From assembly GCA_017482205.1 (NCBI GenBank), contig JAFUNK010000013.1, positions 186,001 through 250,000 on the forward strand: DNA of 64,000 nucleotides, given 5' to 3'. A model generated the notes under the pieces. It had not been told where the DNA came from and searched no databases. It saw only the letters and a program-made list of their open reading frames with translations. This DNA comes from Lachnospiraceae bacterium (GTDB lineage: Bacteria > Bacillota > Clostridia > Lachnospirales > Lachnospiraceae). A program made the position numbers and the translations under genes. Shown here piece after piece: positions 8,069 through 18,263 of the stretch; positions within the stretch are counted from its first letter, which is position 1; each line of letters begins with the position of its first letter.

Positions 8069-9139
8069 TTAATGACAATCGTGATTGTCACTTTTGCCTA
8101 TCCCGCCTGTAATGAACATGGCATCACCAAAAGAAAAGAATCTGTATCTTTCTCTCACCGCTTCTTCATATGCCGCAAGCACATTTTCCCTGCCCGCCAG
8201 TGCGGAAACAAGCATTACCAGTGTAGACTCCGGTAAGTGGAAATTGGTAATCAGGGAATCCAGTACCTTAAACTTGTAACCGGGATAGATAAAGATTTCC
8301 GTGTTGTCACACCCCTCCTGTACAACACCGTTTGCATCAGCGGCACTTTCTACCGTTCTGCAACTGGTGGTGCCTACACAGATAACTCTTCCGCCATTTG
8401 CCTTGGTACGGTTGATTTTTTCTGCCGCCTCGGGGCTCACCTGATAATATTCGGAATGCATATGATGCTCTAAAATATTGTCTACCTTAACAGGTCTGAA
8501 AGTGCCTAATCCTACATGAAGGGTCACATAAGCGATTTCTACACCCTTTGCTTCGATTTCAGCCAAAAGTTTTTGTGTAAAATGCAAACCCGCCGTAGGT
8601 GCTGCCGCACTGCCTTCATACTTTGCATATACGGTCTGGTAACGGTTCTTATCCTGTAATTTGTGGGTTATGTAGGGAGGCAGGGGCATTTCTCCCAGCC
8701 TGTCCAAAATTTCTTCAAAAATACCTTCATATTCAAAACGGATTAAACGGTTGCCCTCTTCCACAGTTTCCAATACTTCTGCCATTAATAATCCGTCACC
8801 AAAGGACAATTTGGCACCGGGTTTACACTTTTTACCGGGTTTAACAAGAGTTTCCCACACATCCTTGTCCCTGCGTTTTAAGAGTAATACTTCTACTGCC
8901 GCACCGGTATCTGCCTTTTGACCTAAGAGTCTTGCAGGAATAACCTTGGTATTGTTTAAGACCAGACAGTCTCCAGGATTTAAATATTCTGTGATTTCAG
9001 AAAAAACATGATGTTCCGTTTTTCCGCTTTCCTTATCAAGCACAAGAAGCCTTGAGGACGAACGGTCCTCAAGGGGGTCCTGTGCAATCAATTCTTCCGG
9101 TAAATCAAAATAAAAATCTGATGTCTTTAATTCTGTCAT
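8069..9139 (-). CDS. queA: S-adenosylmethionine:tRNA ribosyltransferase-isomerase
   Basis: Transfers and rearranges the ribose of S-adenosylmethionine onto 7-aminomethyl-7-deazaguanine in tRNA to give epoxyqueuosine. The 356 residues match the family length. Recognisable blocks are [25 protein letters not shown] at the N terminus, [43 protein letters not shown], and [20 protein letters not shown] near the end. Its ATG overlaps the stop of the upstream aminopeptidase gene (TAATG), indicating one operon. No other queuosine genes are in the window. Confidence 0.96.
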   Translation of the reverse strand: MTELKTSDFYFDLPEELIAQDPLEDRSSSRLLVLDKESGKTEHHVFSEITEYLNPGDCLVLNNTKVIPARLLGQKADTGAAVEVLLLKRRDKDVWETLVKPGKKCKPGAKLSFGDGLLMAEVLETVEEGNRLIRFEYEGIFEEILDRLGEMPLPPYITHKLQDKNRYQTVYAKYEGSAAAPTAGLHFTQKLLAEIEAKGVEIAYVTLHVGLGTFRPVKVDNILEHHMHSEYYQVSPEAAEKINRTKANGGRVICVGTTSCRTVESAADANGVVQEGCDNTEIFIYPGYKFKVLDSLITNFHLPESTLVMLVSALAGRENVLAAYEEAVRERYRFFSFGDAMFITGGIGKSDNHDCH

Positions 9140-10572
9140 TATAAACAGGCTCCTTCAACAAATGCCTTGTAACCACGGTAAGTCTCGTAAATATCTGCTT
9201 TACTGGTTGCTTCCCACGGTGCATGCATATTTAATACAGCCACGCCGCTGTCGATTACATTCATACCATACAGTGCCAGAATGTATGCGATAGTTCCGCC
9301 ACCGCCCACATCTACTTTACCAAGCTCTGCGGTCTGGAACTGAATATTTTTCTTTTCAAAAATGCCTCTGATATGTGCCATATACTCTGCATTGGCATCG
9401 TTAGAGCCGGACTTACCTCTTGCCCCAGTAAATTTATTGAATACCATACCTTTTCCTAAAAATGCCGCGTTCTTCTTTTCAAATGCAGATGCATAGGAAG
9501 GGTCAAAGCCTGCACTAACATCAGAAGAAAGCATACAGGAACGTGCCAGACATCTTCTCACATTCAATTCAGAGTATTCACCTGTCAGGTTCATTAACTC
9601 TGCCAGACTGTTTTCAAAGAATTTGGACTGCATACCGGTTGCACCCACGGAACCAATTTCTTCTTTATCTACCAAAATGCAGCACATGGTTCTGTCGGTT
9701 TTCTTGGTATCCAACATAGCCTTTAAAGAAGTAAACGCACACACTCTGTCATCCTGACCGTATGCTAAAATCATGCTTCTGTCAAAACCTGCTTCTCTCG
9801 CCTTACCTGCCGGTACGATTTCCAATTCTGCGGAAATAAAATCTTCTTCCTCTACATCATAGGTCTGTTTCAAAATATCCAAAACACCGGCTTTTACGGC
9901 TTCCTTTGCTTTGTCCGGCTTTTCTTCCTTTGCCTTTTCATCATCTGCTTCATCCTTTTTGATAAGCAAGGGCTTATTTCCTACGATAAGGTCAAGGGCT
10001 TCTCCTTCAATTACCTTTGCGGCCTTCTTTTCCATCTGCTCACCTGCCAGATGAATCAACAAATCAGAGATAAAAAATACAGGGTCGTCTTCCGCTTCTC
10101 CCACAGATATTTCTACGGTAGTGCCGTCCTTCTTTACAATCACACCGTGAATTGCCAGAGGCAATGTAACCCACTGATATTTTTTTACACCACCGTAATA
10201 ATGGGTATCCAGATAGGCAAAACCACCGTCCTCATATAAGGGATTCTGCTTTACATCAATACGGGGGGAGTCAATATGCGCCCCCAAAATATTCATGCCT
10301 TCTGTCAGGGGCTTACTACCAATCTGGTAAATGGCAATGGATTTGTTCATCCATACGGAATAAACCTTGTCACCCTTTTTCAGTTTCCTGCCTGCCGCAA
10401 TTGCCTTTTCCAGTTCTACATAACCGGCATCCTCAACCATATTAACTATAGTATCAATACATTCTCTTTCTGTCTTGCCATTGTCAAGAAATGCTCTGTA
10501 TTCATCAGATAATTTTTCCAATTCCTTTAATTGCTTATCACTGTACGTTTCCCAAAGATTTTTACGTTCCAT
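9139..10572 (-). CDS. M18-family aminopeptidase
   Basis: Cytoplasmic metallo-aminopeptidase of family M18, like yeast aminopeptidase I and bacterial ApeB/Lap4. Ligand motifs are visible: [10 protein letters not shown] (about residues 97-106), [24 protein letters not shown] and the C-terminal NMHAPWE. A lysine/glutamate-rich insert (roughly residues 200-230) separates two catalytic halves. The start is set at ATG 10572, ten codons inside the longest frame, because GAGGGCTGGGA precedes it while the upstream ATG at 10602 lacks a ribosome binding site. It shares an operon with queA. The exact peptide specificity (acidic versus neutral N termini) cannot be read. Confidence 0.92.
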   Translation of the reverse strand: MERKNLWETYSDKQLKELEKLSDEYRAFLDNGKTERECIDTIVNMVEDAGYVELEKAIAAGRKLKKGDKVYSVWMNKSIAIYQIGSKPLTEGMNILGAHIDSPRIDVKQNPLYEDGGFAYLDTHYYGGVKKYQWVTLPLAIHGVIVKKDGTTVEISVGEAEDDPVFFISDLLIHLAGEQMEKKAAKVIEGEALDLIVGNKPLLIKKDEADDEKAKEEKPDKAKEAVKAGVLDILKQTYDVEEEDFISAELEIVPAGKAREAGFDRSMILAYGQDDRVCAFTSLKAMLDTKKTDRTMCCILVDKEEIGSVGATGMQSKFFENSLAELMNLTGEYSELNVRRCLARSCMLSSDVSAGFDPSYASAFEKKNAAFLGKGMVFNKFTGARGKSGSNDANAEYMAHIRGIFEKKNIQFQTAELGKVDVGGGGTIAYILALYGMNVIDSGVAVLNMHAPWEATSKADIYETYRGYKAFVEGACL

Positions 10573-10653
10573 TCCCAGCCCTCGTCTTTCTGCATACTGC
10601 ATGCAAATAATAATATTATTTAAAACTACTCTTAGTTATTTCACATTGATTAG

Positions 10654-10682
10654 ATTTTACTACAATTTTTGTTCTTAAACAA
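10654..10682 (-). promoter_or_regulatory. Promoter of the aminopeptidase-queA operon
   Basis: On the minus strand TTGTTT (10677-10682) and TAAAAT (10654-10659) are 17 bp apart, about 80 bp before the chosen start. The -35 match is weak. Confidence 0.5.
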
Positions 10683-10804
10683 TACACAGATACTAATAAT
10701 TCCACCGAGCACATCCGCACTGAGCATTTACTTCGACGAAAAACATCTGATACCAATTGTTTGATATGAAATATACTGTCATAATATCCTCGAAATCAGT
10801 TTTT

Positions 10805-10958
10805 GGGTATATATCAAAAAAACAGAGCCGTATACCCATGATTTTACAAATTATTGGGTATTGAGCGATACTTTTTTTCTATATACCCAAAAGTTGTAAT
10901 TTTAAGTTGAAAATATCTAAAAAATGGGTATACAGAGACAAAAAATCTCTATATACCC
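10805..10958. repeat. Three-unit inverted-repeat array, GGGTAT type (element A)
   Basis: Three 33-bp units each begin with GGGTAT and end with ATACCC: 10805-10837, 10856-10888 and 10926-10958. Start-to-start distances are 51 and 70 bp. Loops are A/T-rich, and unit 3 has an inner AGAGA/TCTCT stem. The design matches the arrays at 31.5 and 46.8 kb, but the arm hexamer has C-to-T on one side and G-to-A on the other, so pairing is kept. It lies between the 3' end of pheT and the aminopeptidase promoter. No coding frame fits. Confidence 0.85.
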
Positions 10959-10980
10959 AAAATCACTTCAGTCAACAGCA

Positions 10981-11098
10981 AAATCATGCTCAGTTTCACA
11001 AATTCAGTAACCAAATCATGCTCCGGCTTCGCAAATTCAGTAACCAAATCATGCTCCGCTTCGCAAATTCAGTAACTAAATCATGTTCTAGCTTCTCA
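10981..11098. repeat. Tandem 32-33 bp repeat running into the 3' end of pheT
   Basis: Four copies of a unit starting AAATCATGCTCCG...TTCG and continuing CAAATTCAGTAAC begin at 10981, 11013, 11046 and 11078 (periods 32, 33, 32). The last copy overlaps the final codons and stop of pheT, which looks like the source of the expansion. Copies are diverged by a few bases. There are no unique spacers, so this is not CRISPR. Confidence 0.85.
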
Positions 11099-13508
11099 GT
11101 TCTGCACCGAACTTCTTATTCATTTCTTTTAAAATCTTCTTTACGAAACCATCCACGGATTCTGCGCCGAAAGCCTCATCCTTGGGGGTAAACAGAACGG
11201 TAAATGCCATACTCTTCTTATCTTCCCCAATCTGTGCACCTTCGTAAATATCAAACAATTTAATATCTGTTACGTATTTGCATGCCGCTTTCATGGTATC
11301 TTCGATTTCACCGCAAGTGATATTCTTATCTACTACGATTGCAAGGTCACGCTGTTCCTCTGCAAACTTAGGAAGTGGCTTAAACATAGCTTTTTTACCA
11401 TACCACTTGGACAGTACTTCCAAATCGATTTCCATGATAAACATGGGGGTACGAAGGTCACATTCATCCGCGATATCATAAGCCAGTTTACCAAAGTAAC
11501 CTACTTCTTCTCCATCGCACTTAATGCAAGCGGTCTGGAAAGGATGCAAGAAAGTGTTGGTAGAATTTTCATAAGTAAAGGTAAGGTGTAATACTTCTGC
11601 TACCTTCTCTGCGATGCCTTTCATGGTAAAGAAAGACTCTTCCGTACCAAAAGCTGCAACACAAAGGGTCTGACGCTCATCAGGATACTCGGTAAGCGGT
11701 AAATCCTTAGGAATAAACTTCTTTGCAATTTCGAAAAGTCTTCCTTCCAGATTGCCCTTCTTCTGGTTACGTACAACTGCATTAATCATGGATGCTGCCA
11801 AAGTGGTACGCATCAGAGACAATTCTTCGCTGATAGGATTCATAATACGGATTGCATGGCGTTCAGGTGCATCCTCTGGCAATCTTAACAAATCCAAATC
11901 AGCGGGTGAGAAGAATGAATAATGGATACATTCATGTGCTCCCACACTACAAAGTGCTTTCTTTAAGCGCATTTCGGTCTTTTGAACGGTGTTTTCACCA
12001 CCCATGGTAACCTGTGCAGAAGGCATAAAGCTGGGGATAATATGCTCATAACCATACATTCTGATGACTTCTTCTGCTACATCCTGATAGGTTTCCATAT
12101 CTTCACGATAAGCAGGAATCTGTAAAGCCAGGTTATCGCCAGCCATTTTAGGTGCAAAGCACAGATTCTTCATAATGCGCATAATATCGTCATTGGGAAC
12201 GGTGATACCCAGTACTGCATTTACTTTTTCAATGCTTACGGTTAATTCCTTGGGTTCTACGCTGTTTCCGGTATTTACATCCACATGAAGCTTAGATACC
12301 TTACCGCAACCTAATTCTTCGATTAAGTGCAGGGCTCTCTTCATAGCCATAACGGTTGCATATTCATCCACACCCTTTGCATAGCGGGCACTGGAGTCGG
12401 AGCTCTTACCTACGGCTCTGGAGGTTCTGCGGATATTGTCACGGGCAAATTTTGCAGATTCAAATAATACAGTATTTGTGGTTTCTCTGATTTCGGAGTT
12501 TAAACCACCCATAACACCTGCCAATGCAACGGGCTTTACACCGTCACAGATTAACATATTTTCAGTAGTTAAAGTCAGTTCCGTTTCGTCCAAAGTCACG
12601 ATTTTTTCACCGTCTTTTGCCCGGCGCACATTGATGGCATTGCCTTCTAAGGTAGTGTAATCAAATGCATGCATGGGCTGACCAAGTTCTTTTAAAATAT
12701 AGTTGGTAATATCTACCACATTGTTAATGGCACCAATGCCTACAAGTGCCAGTCTTCTCTTCATCCATGCCGGAGACTCTGCAATTTTCACATCATGTAC
12801 ATAGTGGGCACTGTATCTGTGGCAAAGTTCAGGACAGTCTACGGTAACATGAAAACCGTCTAAAGTCACATCGTCTTCGGTATAGCTTAAATCAGGAGCC
12901 TTACATTCTTTTTCCAGTACGGCAGCGACTTCTCTGGCAATACCAACGATGCTCTGGCAGTCAGGACGGTTTGCAGTAATGGCAATGTCAAAAATCCAGT
13001 CATCCAGTCCCAAAATAGGTTTTACATCGGCACCAACCGGCGCATCTTCGGGTAAAACAAGCAGTCCGTTATAGCCTGCACCGGGATACATATCTTCGCT
13101 GACTCCCAGCTCTACGCCGGAACAGAGCATACCAAAGGATTCATAGCCACGTAACTTGCCTTTTCCGATAGTCATTACGCCTTCCACAGTTTTGTGGTCC
13201 TTAGCGGTTGCATAAACGGTTGCGCCTACTAAAGCTGTAGGGAATTTGCCACCTGCTGCTACATTGTCTGCCCCACAGCAAATCTGGAACTGACCATGTT
13301 CGCCACAGTCCACTTTACATACATGTAAATGGGTATCGGGAATGGGTTCACATTCCAGCACAAGACCTACCACTACTTTACTGATGTCTTTTCCCACTTC
13401 ATACAATTCTTCCACTTCAAAACCGCAGGAAAACAGTTTTTCTTCCAGTTCCTGGGGTGTAATATCGATATCAACATAATCTTTTAACCAACTTAATGGG
13501 GTTATCAT
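11088..13508 (-). CDS. pheT: Phenylalanyl-tRNA synthetase beta subunit
   Basis: The 806-residue beta chain of the (alpha-beta)2 enzyme. It shows the N-terminal tRNA-binding (EMAPII-like) domain around residues 40-150 (VVVGLVLECEPIPDTHLHVCKVDCG). The B3/B4 editing core follows (CPELCHRYSAHYV, NNVVDITNYIL, QPMHAFDY), then the B5 domain, the class II-like core and the C-terminal anticodon-binding ferredoxin fold. The start ATG 13508 opens the usual MITPLSWLKDYVDI. It is co-transcribed with pheS 117 bp upstream, under the same T-box. Its 3' end merges into a tandem repeat, which may affect transcript decay or termination. Confidence 0.97.
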   Translation of the reverse strand: MITPLSWLKDYVDIDITPQELEEKLFSCGFEVEELYEVGKDISKVVVGLVLECEPIPDTHLHVCKVDCGEHGQFQICCGADNVAAGGKFPTALVGATVYATAKDHKTVEGVMTIGKGKLRGYESFGMLCSGVELGVSEDMYPGAGYNGLLVLPEDAPVGADVKPILGLDDWIFDIAITANRPDCQSIVGIAREVAAVLEKECKAPDLSYTEDDVTLDGFHVTVDCPELCHRYSAHYVHDVKIAESPAWMKRRLALVGIGAINNVVDITNYILKELGQPMHAFDYTTLEGNAINVRRAKDGEKIVTLDETELTLTTENMLICDGVKPVALAGVMGGLNSEIRETTNTVLFESAKFARDNIRRTSRAVGKSSDSSARYAKGVDEYATVMAMKRALHLIEELGCGKVSKLHVDVNTGNSVEPKELTVSIEKVNAVLGITVPNDDIMRIMKNLCFAPKMAGDNLALQIPAYREDMETYQDVAEEVIRMYGYEHIIPSFMPSAQVTMGGENTVQKTEMRLKKALCSVGAHECIHYSFFSPADLDLLRLPEDAPERHAIRIMNPISEELSLMRTTLAASMINAVVRNQKKGNLEGRLFEIAKKFIPKDLPLTEYPDERQTLCVAAFGTEESFFTMKGIAEKVAEVLHLTFTYENSTNTFLHPFQTACIKCDGEEVGYFGKLAYDIADECDLRTPMFIMEIDLEVLSKWYGKKAMFKPLPKFAEEQRDLAIVVDKNITCGEIEDTMKAACKYVTDIKLFDIYEGAQIGEDKKSMAFTVLFTPKDEAFGAESVDGFVKKILKEMNKKFGAELRS

Positions 13509-13625
13509 ATCTGTTTACCAAACCTTTCTTATAACTTTACACTGTTTATGCTTTTACATGTTTTACTTTTGTATGTTCATTTAAAAGCATTTATGTTTTG
13601 CACTTATACCATTTTATATAATGGA

Positions 13626-14657
13626 TTATTTATCATTTAACTGGTTCAATACTTTAATGTCGGATTCAAATAACAATTTGATATTGTTAATTCCGTACTT
13701 AAGCATTGCAGTACGCTCGATACCGATACCGAATGCAAGTCCGCTGTATTCATTAGAATCAATACCGCAGTTTTCCAGAACCTTGTTATTTACAATGCCT
13801 GCACCTAAAATCTCAATCCAGCCGGTTCCCTTACAAAGCTTACAGCCCTTACCGCCACATTCAAAGCAGCTACAGTCTACTTCTACGGAAGGCTCTGTAA
13901 AAGGGAAATAGGAAGGACGCAGACGAGTCTTGGTACCCTCACCGTAAATCTTCTTTACAAACTCATCCAGCATACCCTGTAAGTCGCATAAGGTAATCCC
14001 CTTATCCACTACAAGACCTTCCATCTGGGTAAACATAGGGGAATGGGTTGCATCATCATCGGAACGGAAAACCTTACCGGGAGATAAAATCTTAATAGGG
14101 GGCTTTTTGTTTTCCATTACGTGAATCTGACCGGCTGAAGTCTGTGTTCTTAACAAAAACTCAGGGCTTAAGTAAAAGGTATCCTGCATATCTCTGGCCG
14201 GATGATCCTGTGGCGTATTTAATGCAGTAAAGTTATAATAATCGGTTTCAATTTCAGTACCTTCAAATATCTCAAATCCCATACCTGCAAAAATATCAAT
14301 AATCTGGTTACGAACCAAAGTAATGGGATGTAAATTACCTTCTTTTACAGTTACTGCAGGAAGGGAAATATCAATCTTTTCTGCTTCATAGCGGTCCTGT
14401 AATTCTTTGGCTTTCATCTTTTCATCCAAACCGCCAAGGAACTCTAATGCCCATTCCTTTAATTCATTCACACCTTTACCGTAAGCAGCTCTTTCTTCCG
14501 GTGCAATGTTTTTCATCTCACGCATTAAAAGTCCGATTTTACCGGTTTTACCGTCTAAGAATTTTTTCTTGAATTCATATACTTCTTTGGAAGAAGTAAG
14601 TTCTTCTGCTCCCGCAAGAATCTCTGCTTTAATTTGTTCCAAATTTGCGTTCATCAT
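13626..14657 (-). CDS. pheS: Phenylalanyl-tRNA synthetase alpha subunit
   Basis: Catalytic alpha chain, class II synthetase fold. An N-terminal coiled coil (about residues 1-85) is followed by class II motifs, including [42 protein letters not shown] (motif 2 region) and [18 protein letters not shown] (motif 3). The longest frame runs back into the T-box leader. The real start is the ATGATG pair at 14657/14654 after AAAGGAGAAC; spacing favours the second ATG slightly. The protein is about 343 residues, normal for the family. It leads the pheST operon. Confidence 0.96.
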   Translation of the reverse strand: MMNANLEQIKAEILAGAEELTSSKEVYEFKKKFLDGKTGKIGLLMREMKNIAPEERAAYGKGVNELKEWALEFLGGLDEKMKAKELQDRYEAEKIDISLPAVTVKEGNLHPITLVRNQIIDIFAGMGFEIFEGTEIETDYYNFTALNTPQDHPARDMQDTFYLSPEFLLRTQTSAGQIHVMENKKPPIKILSPGKVFRSDDDATHSPMFTQMEGLVVDKGITLCDLQGMLDEFVKKIYGEGTKTRLRPSYFPFTEPSVEVDCSCFECGGKGCKLCKGTGWIEILGAGIVNNKVLENCGIDSNEYSGLAFGIGIERTAMLKYGINNIKLLFESDIKVLNQLNDK

Positions 14658-14945
14658 GTTCTCCTTTCCGTTATAAACAATTGCGCCTACGCAAAAGAAA
14701 AGTCCCTTGCGTAATGCAAGGGACGAATATACTCCGTGGTACCACCCAACTTCCCACAATATTTCGTGGGCACTCAAAACGCTTAACGCGCGTACACGTC
14801 CTACTCTACTCTCCAAAGGATTTCAAGCGGAAGCTCCGGTGGGAAATTCACGCATCATCTGAACTTAAGGAAGCTTACAGCCGGTGACTTCCTCTCTCTG
14901 TAAGAAAATGAATTGCTACTAAACACCTTCAATGCTTTTAACTAC
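14658..14945 (-). promoter_or_regulatory. T-box leader of pheST (Phe specifier)
   Basis: The minus strand has the T-box core GGGTGGTACCACGGAG at about 14734-14749. A Stem I region contains GTGAATTTCCCACCGGAG, in which the specifier is TTT or TTC at about 14843-14846; both are Phe codons. The layout parallels the leuS leader, including the CCGGAG closing side. An attenuator terminator follows. Regulation by uncharged tRNA-Phe is the established role of this family. Confidence 0.92.
14702..14724 (-). terminator. T-box attenuator terminator of pheST
   Basis: Perfect 9-bp stem GTCCCTTGC / GCAAGGGAC with a 5-nt loop, followed on the minus strand by TTTTCTTTTG. Confidence 0.88.
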
Positions 14946-14950
14946 TTGCT

Positions 14951-14979
14951 ATTTTAACGGGCTTACTGCAAAAAGTCAA
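14951..14979 (-). promoter_or_regulatory. Promoter of the pheST transcript
   Basis: On the minus strand TTGACT (14974-14979) and TAAAAT (14951-14956) are 17 bp apart, just upstream of the T-box. The element sits immediately after the stop codon of the preceding gene. Confidence 0.78.
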
Positions 14980-14991
14980 GAATATTTTGTT

Positions 14992-15681
14992 TTACAAAAT
15001 ACGCAGTGTCCAGTTATTTTCTTCCCCTTCAAAAAAATACACGTCAAAAACTTCGCCGTCTGTCAGAGTCACTTCAAAATGCTGATAGCCTCTTGTGTTT
15101 GTATCCGGCATACCATCCCCATCATAATCCACTTCGCCTGCCATCTTTTCCTGTAACAGACTATATCCTTCCGGCCATGGAAACCCACTTAAATAAGTGG
15201 CATCTTTTAAGCGTATTTCTTCATTACCAAGGTATTTCCCGAATGCCGACTTTTCAAATTTTCTAAATCTCTCTTCTTCATTCATTATCCGTTTTTCCCC
15301 AAAGCAATGCAACTTGGACAAAATGTATTCTTTATCATTCATGGCAACTGCATATACAAATGCTTCCATAATGCCACGGATATCCTCTGCCTCATCACTA
15401 TTGTTACCGGCTTCTCTTAAGTCCTCCCTTTCGTCATCATAATTATCTGAGAACATATCATTTAACTCACGTTGCGGCTCCTGTATCGAGATTTCTCTCA
15501 CTACATGCTGTAAGCCTGCCCCGCCGCCACAATTGATACAGACAAAACTACCTCTCCCTTCCATAGAAACGGAATATGAGTTGTCACAAAAAGGACATTG
15601 CACAATATATTTTCCTGCCTTACTACGCATACCGTACTTACGATATTTTCTGTTTTCTGTATGTTTTCCCCTAGATTCCAT
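14992..15681 (-). CDS. Zinc-ribbon protein of unknown function
   Basis: A 229-residue protein I do not recognise. After a basic N terminus (KHTENRKYRKYGMRSK) it has a two-knuckle zinc ribbon: CPFC at about residues 30-33 and CINC about 20 residues later, followed by GGGAG. The middle is acidic and low in complexity (DEREDLREAGNNSDEAED). The C-terminal half is a compact domain with many aromatic residues that ends in EVTLTDGEVFDVYFFEGEENNWTLRIL. No membrane segment is seen. GAGGAG precedes ATG 15681. The zinc ribbon resembles that of the 108-residue protein at 17836, which lies on the other side of the EAL gene, suggesting the three genes belong together. Confidence 0.75.
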   Translation of the reverse strand: MESRGKHTENRKYRKYGMRSKAGKYIVQCPFCDNSYSVSMEGRGSFVCINCGGGAGLQHVVREISIQEPQRELNDMFSDNYDDEREDLREAGNNSDEAEDIRGIMEAFVYAVAMNDKEYILSKLHCFGEKRIMNEEERFRKFEKSAFGKYLGNEEIRLKDATYLSGFPWPEGYSLLQEKMAGEVDYDGDGMPDTNTRGYQHFEVTLTDGEVFDVYFFEGEENNWTLRIL

Positions 15682-15764
15682 TATACTCCTCTTTCATTGT
15701 AAACAATTCAAGGCTTTTCTTAACTCGCAGTATTCAGCAATACATATACATCCCACTACGTTAA

Positions 15765-17756
15765 CTATACTTCTTTGTATTTTTCTTCAAATTCACAAAT
15801 AGGCATGGGTTTTGCAAAGAAATACCCCTGTATCAAGTCACATTCCTGCTCTGTTAAGAAATCAACCTGTTCCCTGCTCTCAATTCCTTCTGCAACAATC
15901 TTCATATTTAACTTCTTTGCCAAATCAATGACCTCTGAAACAATGAGCAAGCCTCTTTCCTGCACATCAGCACCGCGGAAGAAATCCGCATCCAGCTTCA
16001 ATACATCCAGCTGTAACTCCTTTAATGAATTCAGAGAAGAATATCCGGCACCAAAATCATCCATGGACACAATAAATCCTGCCGTTCTAAGCTTCTTTAC
16101 GGTTTGAAGCAGCACATTCTTATCATCAAAGAACGCACTCTCTGTCAGTTCCAGTTCGATAAACTGATGAGGTACCTGATACTTATCTACAATACTGCAA
16201 ATATGCTCTGCCAAATCCTCTTTGGCAAAATGGGCTCTGGAAATATTTACAGATATCGGAACCACCTTGCGTCCCTGATTTATCCACTGTGCCTGTTGTC
16301 TGGCAATCCCCTCCAACATATAATCATCCAGTTTCAAAATAAAGCCATTACGCTCAAAAATGGGAATAAATTTATTGGGTGGTATGAATCCTTCCGTCGG
16401 ATGAATCCATCTGACTAAAGCCTCTGCACCTGCCAAAACTTCCTGTGCAGTACTAATCTTAGGCTGCAAATAAATCTGAAACTCATGATTGGATAGAGCA
16501 GCATCCATATCATCCTCTACCTTACGCTCCCACAGCCTCTGCTTATTCATTTCTACATCAAAGAAAGCAATCTGATTCTCGGCCTCTTCTCCAAGCATAT
16601 CACAAGCTAACAGTGCGTTGTTATATAACTGTTCAATATCTCTTTCTTTTTGCTGCACCCGATAGATACCTACTGCAAAATACACTTTCATTTTTGGCAG
16701 CACCGCATCCAAGGCACTCTCCATTGCCTCAATACGTGCAAGCAACTGTTGTTCATCCGTATACGCAATCATCAAACCAAACTGTGCATTTTCCTGATGT
16801 GCCATTACCTCGTAACGTTTTATATTCTTCTTAAGCACATGATACATTTTCTCTACAAGAGCCTCACCCTCCTTGACTCCGAAGCATGTACAAAAGCTGC
16901 GATATTTTCGCATTTTCAAGTGAAGTACTGCATAATTACGAGTACCCATCTTTCGTTTTAACAGACTGTTTCCCTTCTTCACAAAATGTAACCAGTTGTT
17001 TCCTCCGGTAACCATATCTGTATAAATAATCTTTGTGGTTCTACGCATACTCACAATAACGCTGATGAAAGAAATCAGATAATACAGCATAAAAACTGCA
17101 ATCATAATTCCAAATAATCCAATACACAAGATAAACATTAGGAAATCATAACCATATACGCAAATAGTCTGCAACGTATAAACCTCTAATCCATTTACCT
17201 CCTGCGCGAACCAAAGCCTAATCTGCATGATGGCACTTTCTTTTTCATTACTAAAGAAAATACTTTCATCCCGCCCTATAAGCCTATACATTTCAGAAAA
17301 GAACTTCCCATTAATTTTTATGTCATCTTCGTAAAACATTAGAATTTGATTATCGTCTTCTTCTACAATCAGATGCATGATACTTTCATCTACCCATATG
17401 AAATCAAATACTCTTTCTCTGTCCGGAACCATATCGTTATTAGACCAAAGTTTATTTCCATCAGCATCTGCCACCCAGACCGCTTCAAACTCCGATTTCA
17501 TTTCCAAATTGGCCAGAACAGCATCCTGTATCCTCTGTTCCTGCCCGTCTTCATAGTTTTCAAACAACCCTGCAATTGCCTCCGCCTGGCTATTCCCCTC
17601 TATCAGTTTCCTTTGAATTACATCAACACAAGCAAATGATATCAGAAAAATAATCAGTATGCCAAAAATAATTGTAATAATAAACAAACCTAATATGGAA
17701 GGCCAAATACGTTTCTTTTTTAATTTTTTAATTCGTTTATCTTTAGAATCACTCAT
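15765..17756 (-). CDS. Membrane-bound c-di-GMP phosphodiesterase (degenerate GGDEF plus EAL)
   Basis: A 663-residue signalling protein. An N-terminal membrane helix (about 15-45) and a second (about 205-235) flank an extracytoplasmic sensor domain. The next domain (about 250-400) has the GGDEF fold but its active site reads HQENAQF, so cyclase activity is unlikely. The C-terminal EAL domain (about 410-660) keeps the catalytic set: AEALVRW, VSVNISR, LELTES, DDFGAGYSSL, LKLDADFF, AEGIES and QGYFFAKP. It should therefore hydrolyse c-di-GMP to pGpG in response to an external signal. The PilZ receptor near 7.7 kb is a possible downstream reader. The start ATG 17756 has a GAGGCGGTGTGAT leader. Confidence 0.92.
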   Translation of the reverse strand: MSDSKDKRIKKLKKKRIWPSILGLFIITIIFGILIIFLISFACVDVIQRKLIEGNSQAEAIAGLFENYEDGQEQRIQDAVLANLEMKSEFEAVWVADADGNKLWSNNDMVPDRERVFDFIWVDESIMHLIVEEDDNQILMFYEDDIKINGKFFSEMYRLIGRDESIFFSNEKESAIMQIRLWFAQEVNGLEVYTLQTICVYGYDFLMFILCIGLFGIMIAVFMLYYLISFISVIVSMRRTTKIIYTDMVTGGNNWLHFVKKGNSLLKRKMGTRNYAVLHLKMRKYRSFCTCFGVKEGEALVEKMYHVLKKNIKRYEVMAHQENAQFGLMIAYTDEQQLLARIEAMESALDAVLPKMKVYFAVGIYRVQQKERDIEQLYNNALLACDMLGEEAENQIAFFDVEMNKQRLWERKVEDDMDAALSNHEFQIYLQPKISTAQEVLAGAEALVRWIHPTEGFIPPNKFIPIFERNGFILKLDDYMLEGIARQQAQWINQGRKVVPISVNISRAHFAKEDLAEHICSIVDKYQVPHQFIELELTESAFFDDKNVLLQTVKKLRTAGFIVSMDDFGAGYSSLNSLKELQLDVLKLDADFFRGADVQERGLLIVSEVIDLAKKLNMKIVAEGIESREQVDFLTEQECDLIQGYFFAKPMPICEFEEKYKEV

Positions 17757-17835
17757 ATCACACCGCCTCTAATAGAAATATTCTTTGTCATTAGTAAAAT
17801 CCGCATAAATAACTGTTTTATAATATCACAATATG

Positions 17836-18162
17836 TCAAATCCCACACATTTCTACAGATATGGCAATTAGTATAAGTAAAGCGATACCTATTCCGCTCT
17901 TTATTAAAGCATTTCTTATTTTCAAGTCTTCTTTCTTTTCTTCTTCTGCCTGTGCCCGTAGTTCCTTTTCTATCATAGCTTTCCTGACAGCAGCATTCAC
18001 ATTTCTTTTTACTTCCGCATTTATCTTGTCCTGATCATGCATAGCAACCGCATTTTCTAAAGTATTCGGTCCTCCGCAGGTCGGACAAAGAAATTCCTGT
18101 TTTCCATTCTCTTCCACCGTAAATGCATTGCCACAAAACGGACATGTAATAATGTACTTCAT
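17836..18162 (-). CDS. Small zinc-ribbon membrane protein
   Basis: A 108-residue protein. The N-terminal zinc ribbon has CPFCGNAF at about residues 7-14 and CPTCGGPNT at about 27-35. A charged helical stretch of Lys/Glu/Arg follows (about 50-82). One C-terminal membrane helix (about 86-105, IGIALLILIAISVEMCG) anchors it. The family resembles the zinc-ribbon tail-anchored proteins of Firmicutes with no assigned function. It lies 79 bp upstream of the EAL gene on the same strand. The ribosome binding site is AAGAGGGGAG. Confidence 0.78.
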   Translation of the reverse strand: MKYIITCPFCGNAFTVEENGKQEFLCPTCGGPNTLENAVAMHDQDKINAEVKRNVNAAVRKAMIEKELRAQAEEEKKEDLKIRNALIKSGIGIALLILIAISVEMCGI

Positions 18163-18263
18163 ATTAACTCCCCTCTTTATCTTTACTTATTTTTTCTCAG
18201 TGTATCAATCATTTTTGCAGGTGTCAAATCGATTATACTTATTTACGTTATTCAAACCAATTT

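Noticed and set aside
10981..11098. Possible CRISPR array
   Set aside because: The 32-33 bp units are contiguous with no unique spacers, and no cas genes are in the window.
10907..11191. 94-codon plus-strand frame
   Set aside because: It is composed of array A, the tandem repeat and antisense pheT sequence.
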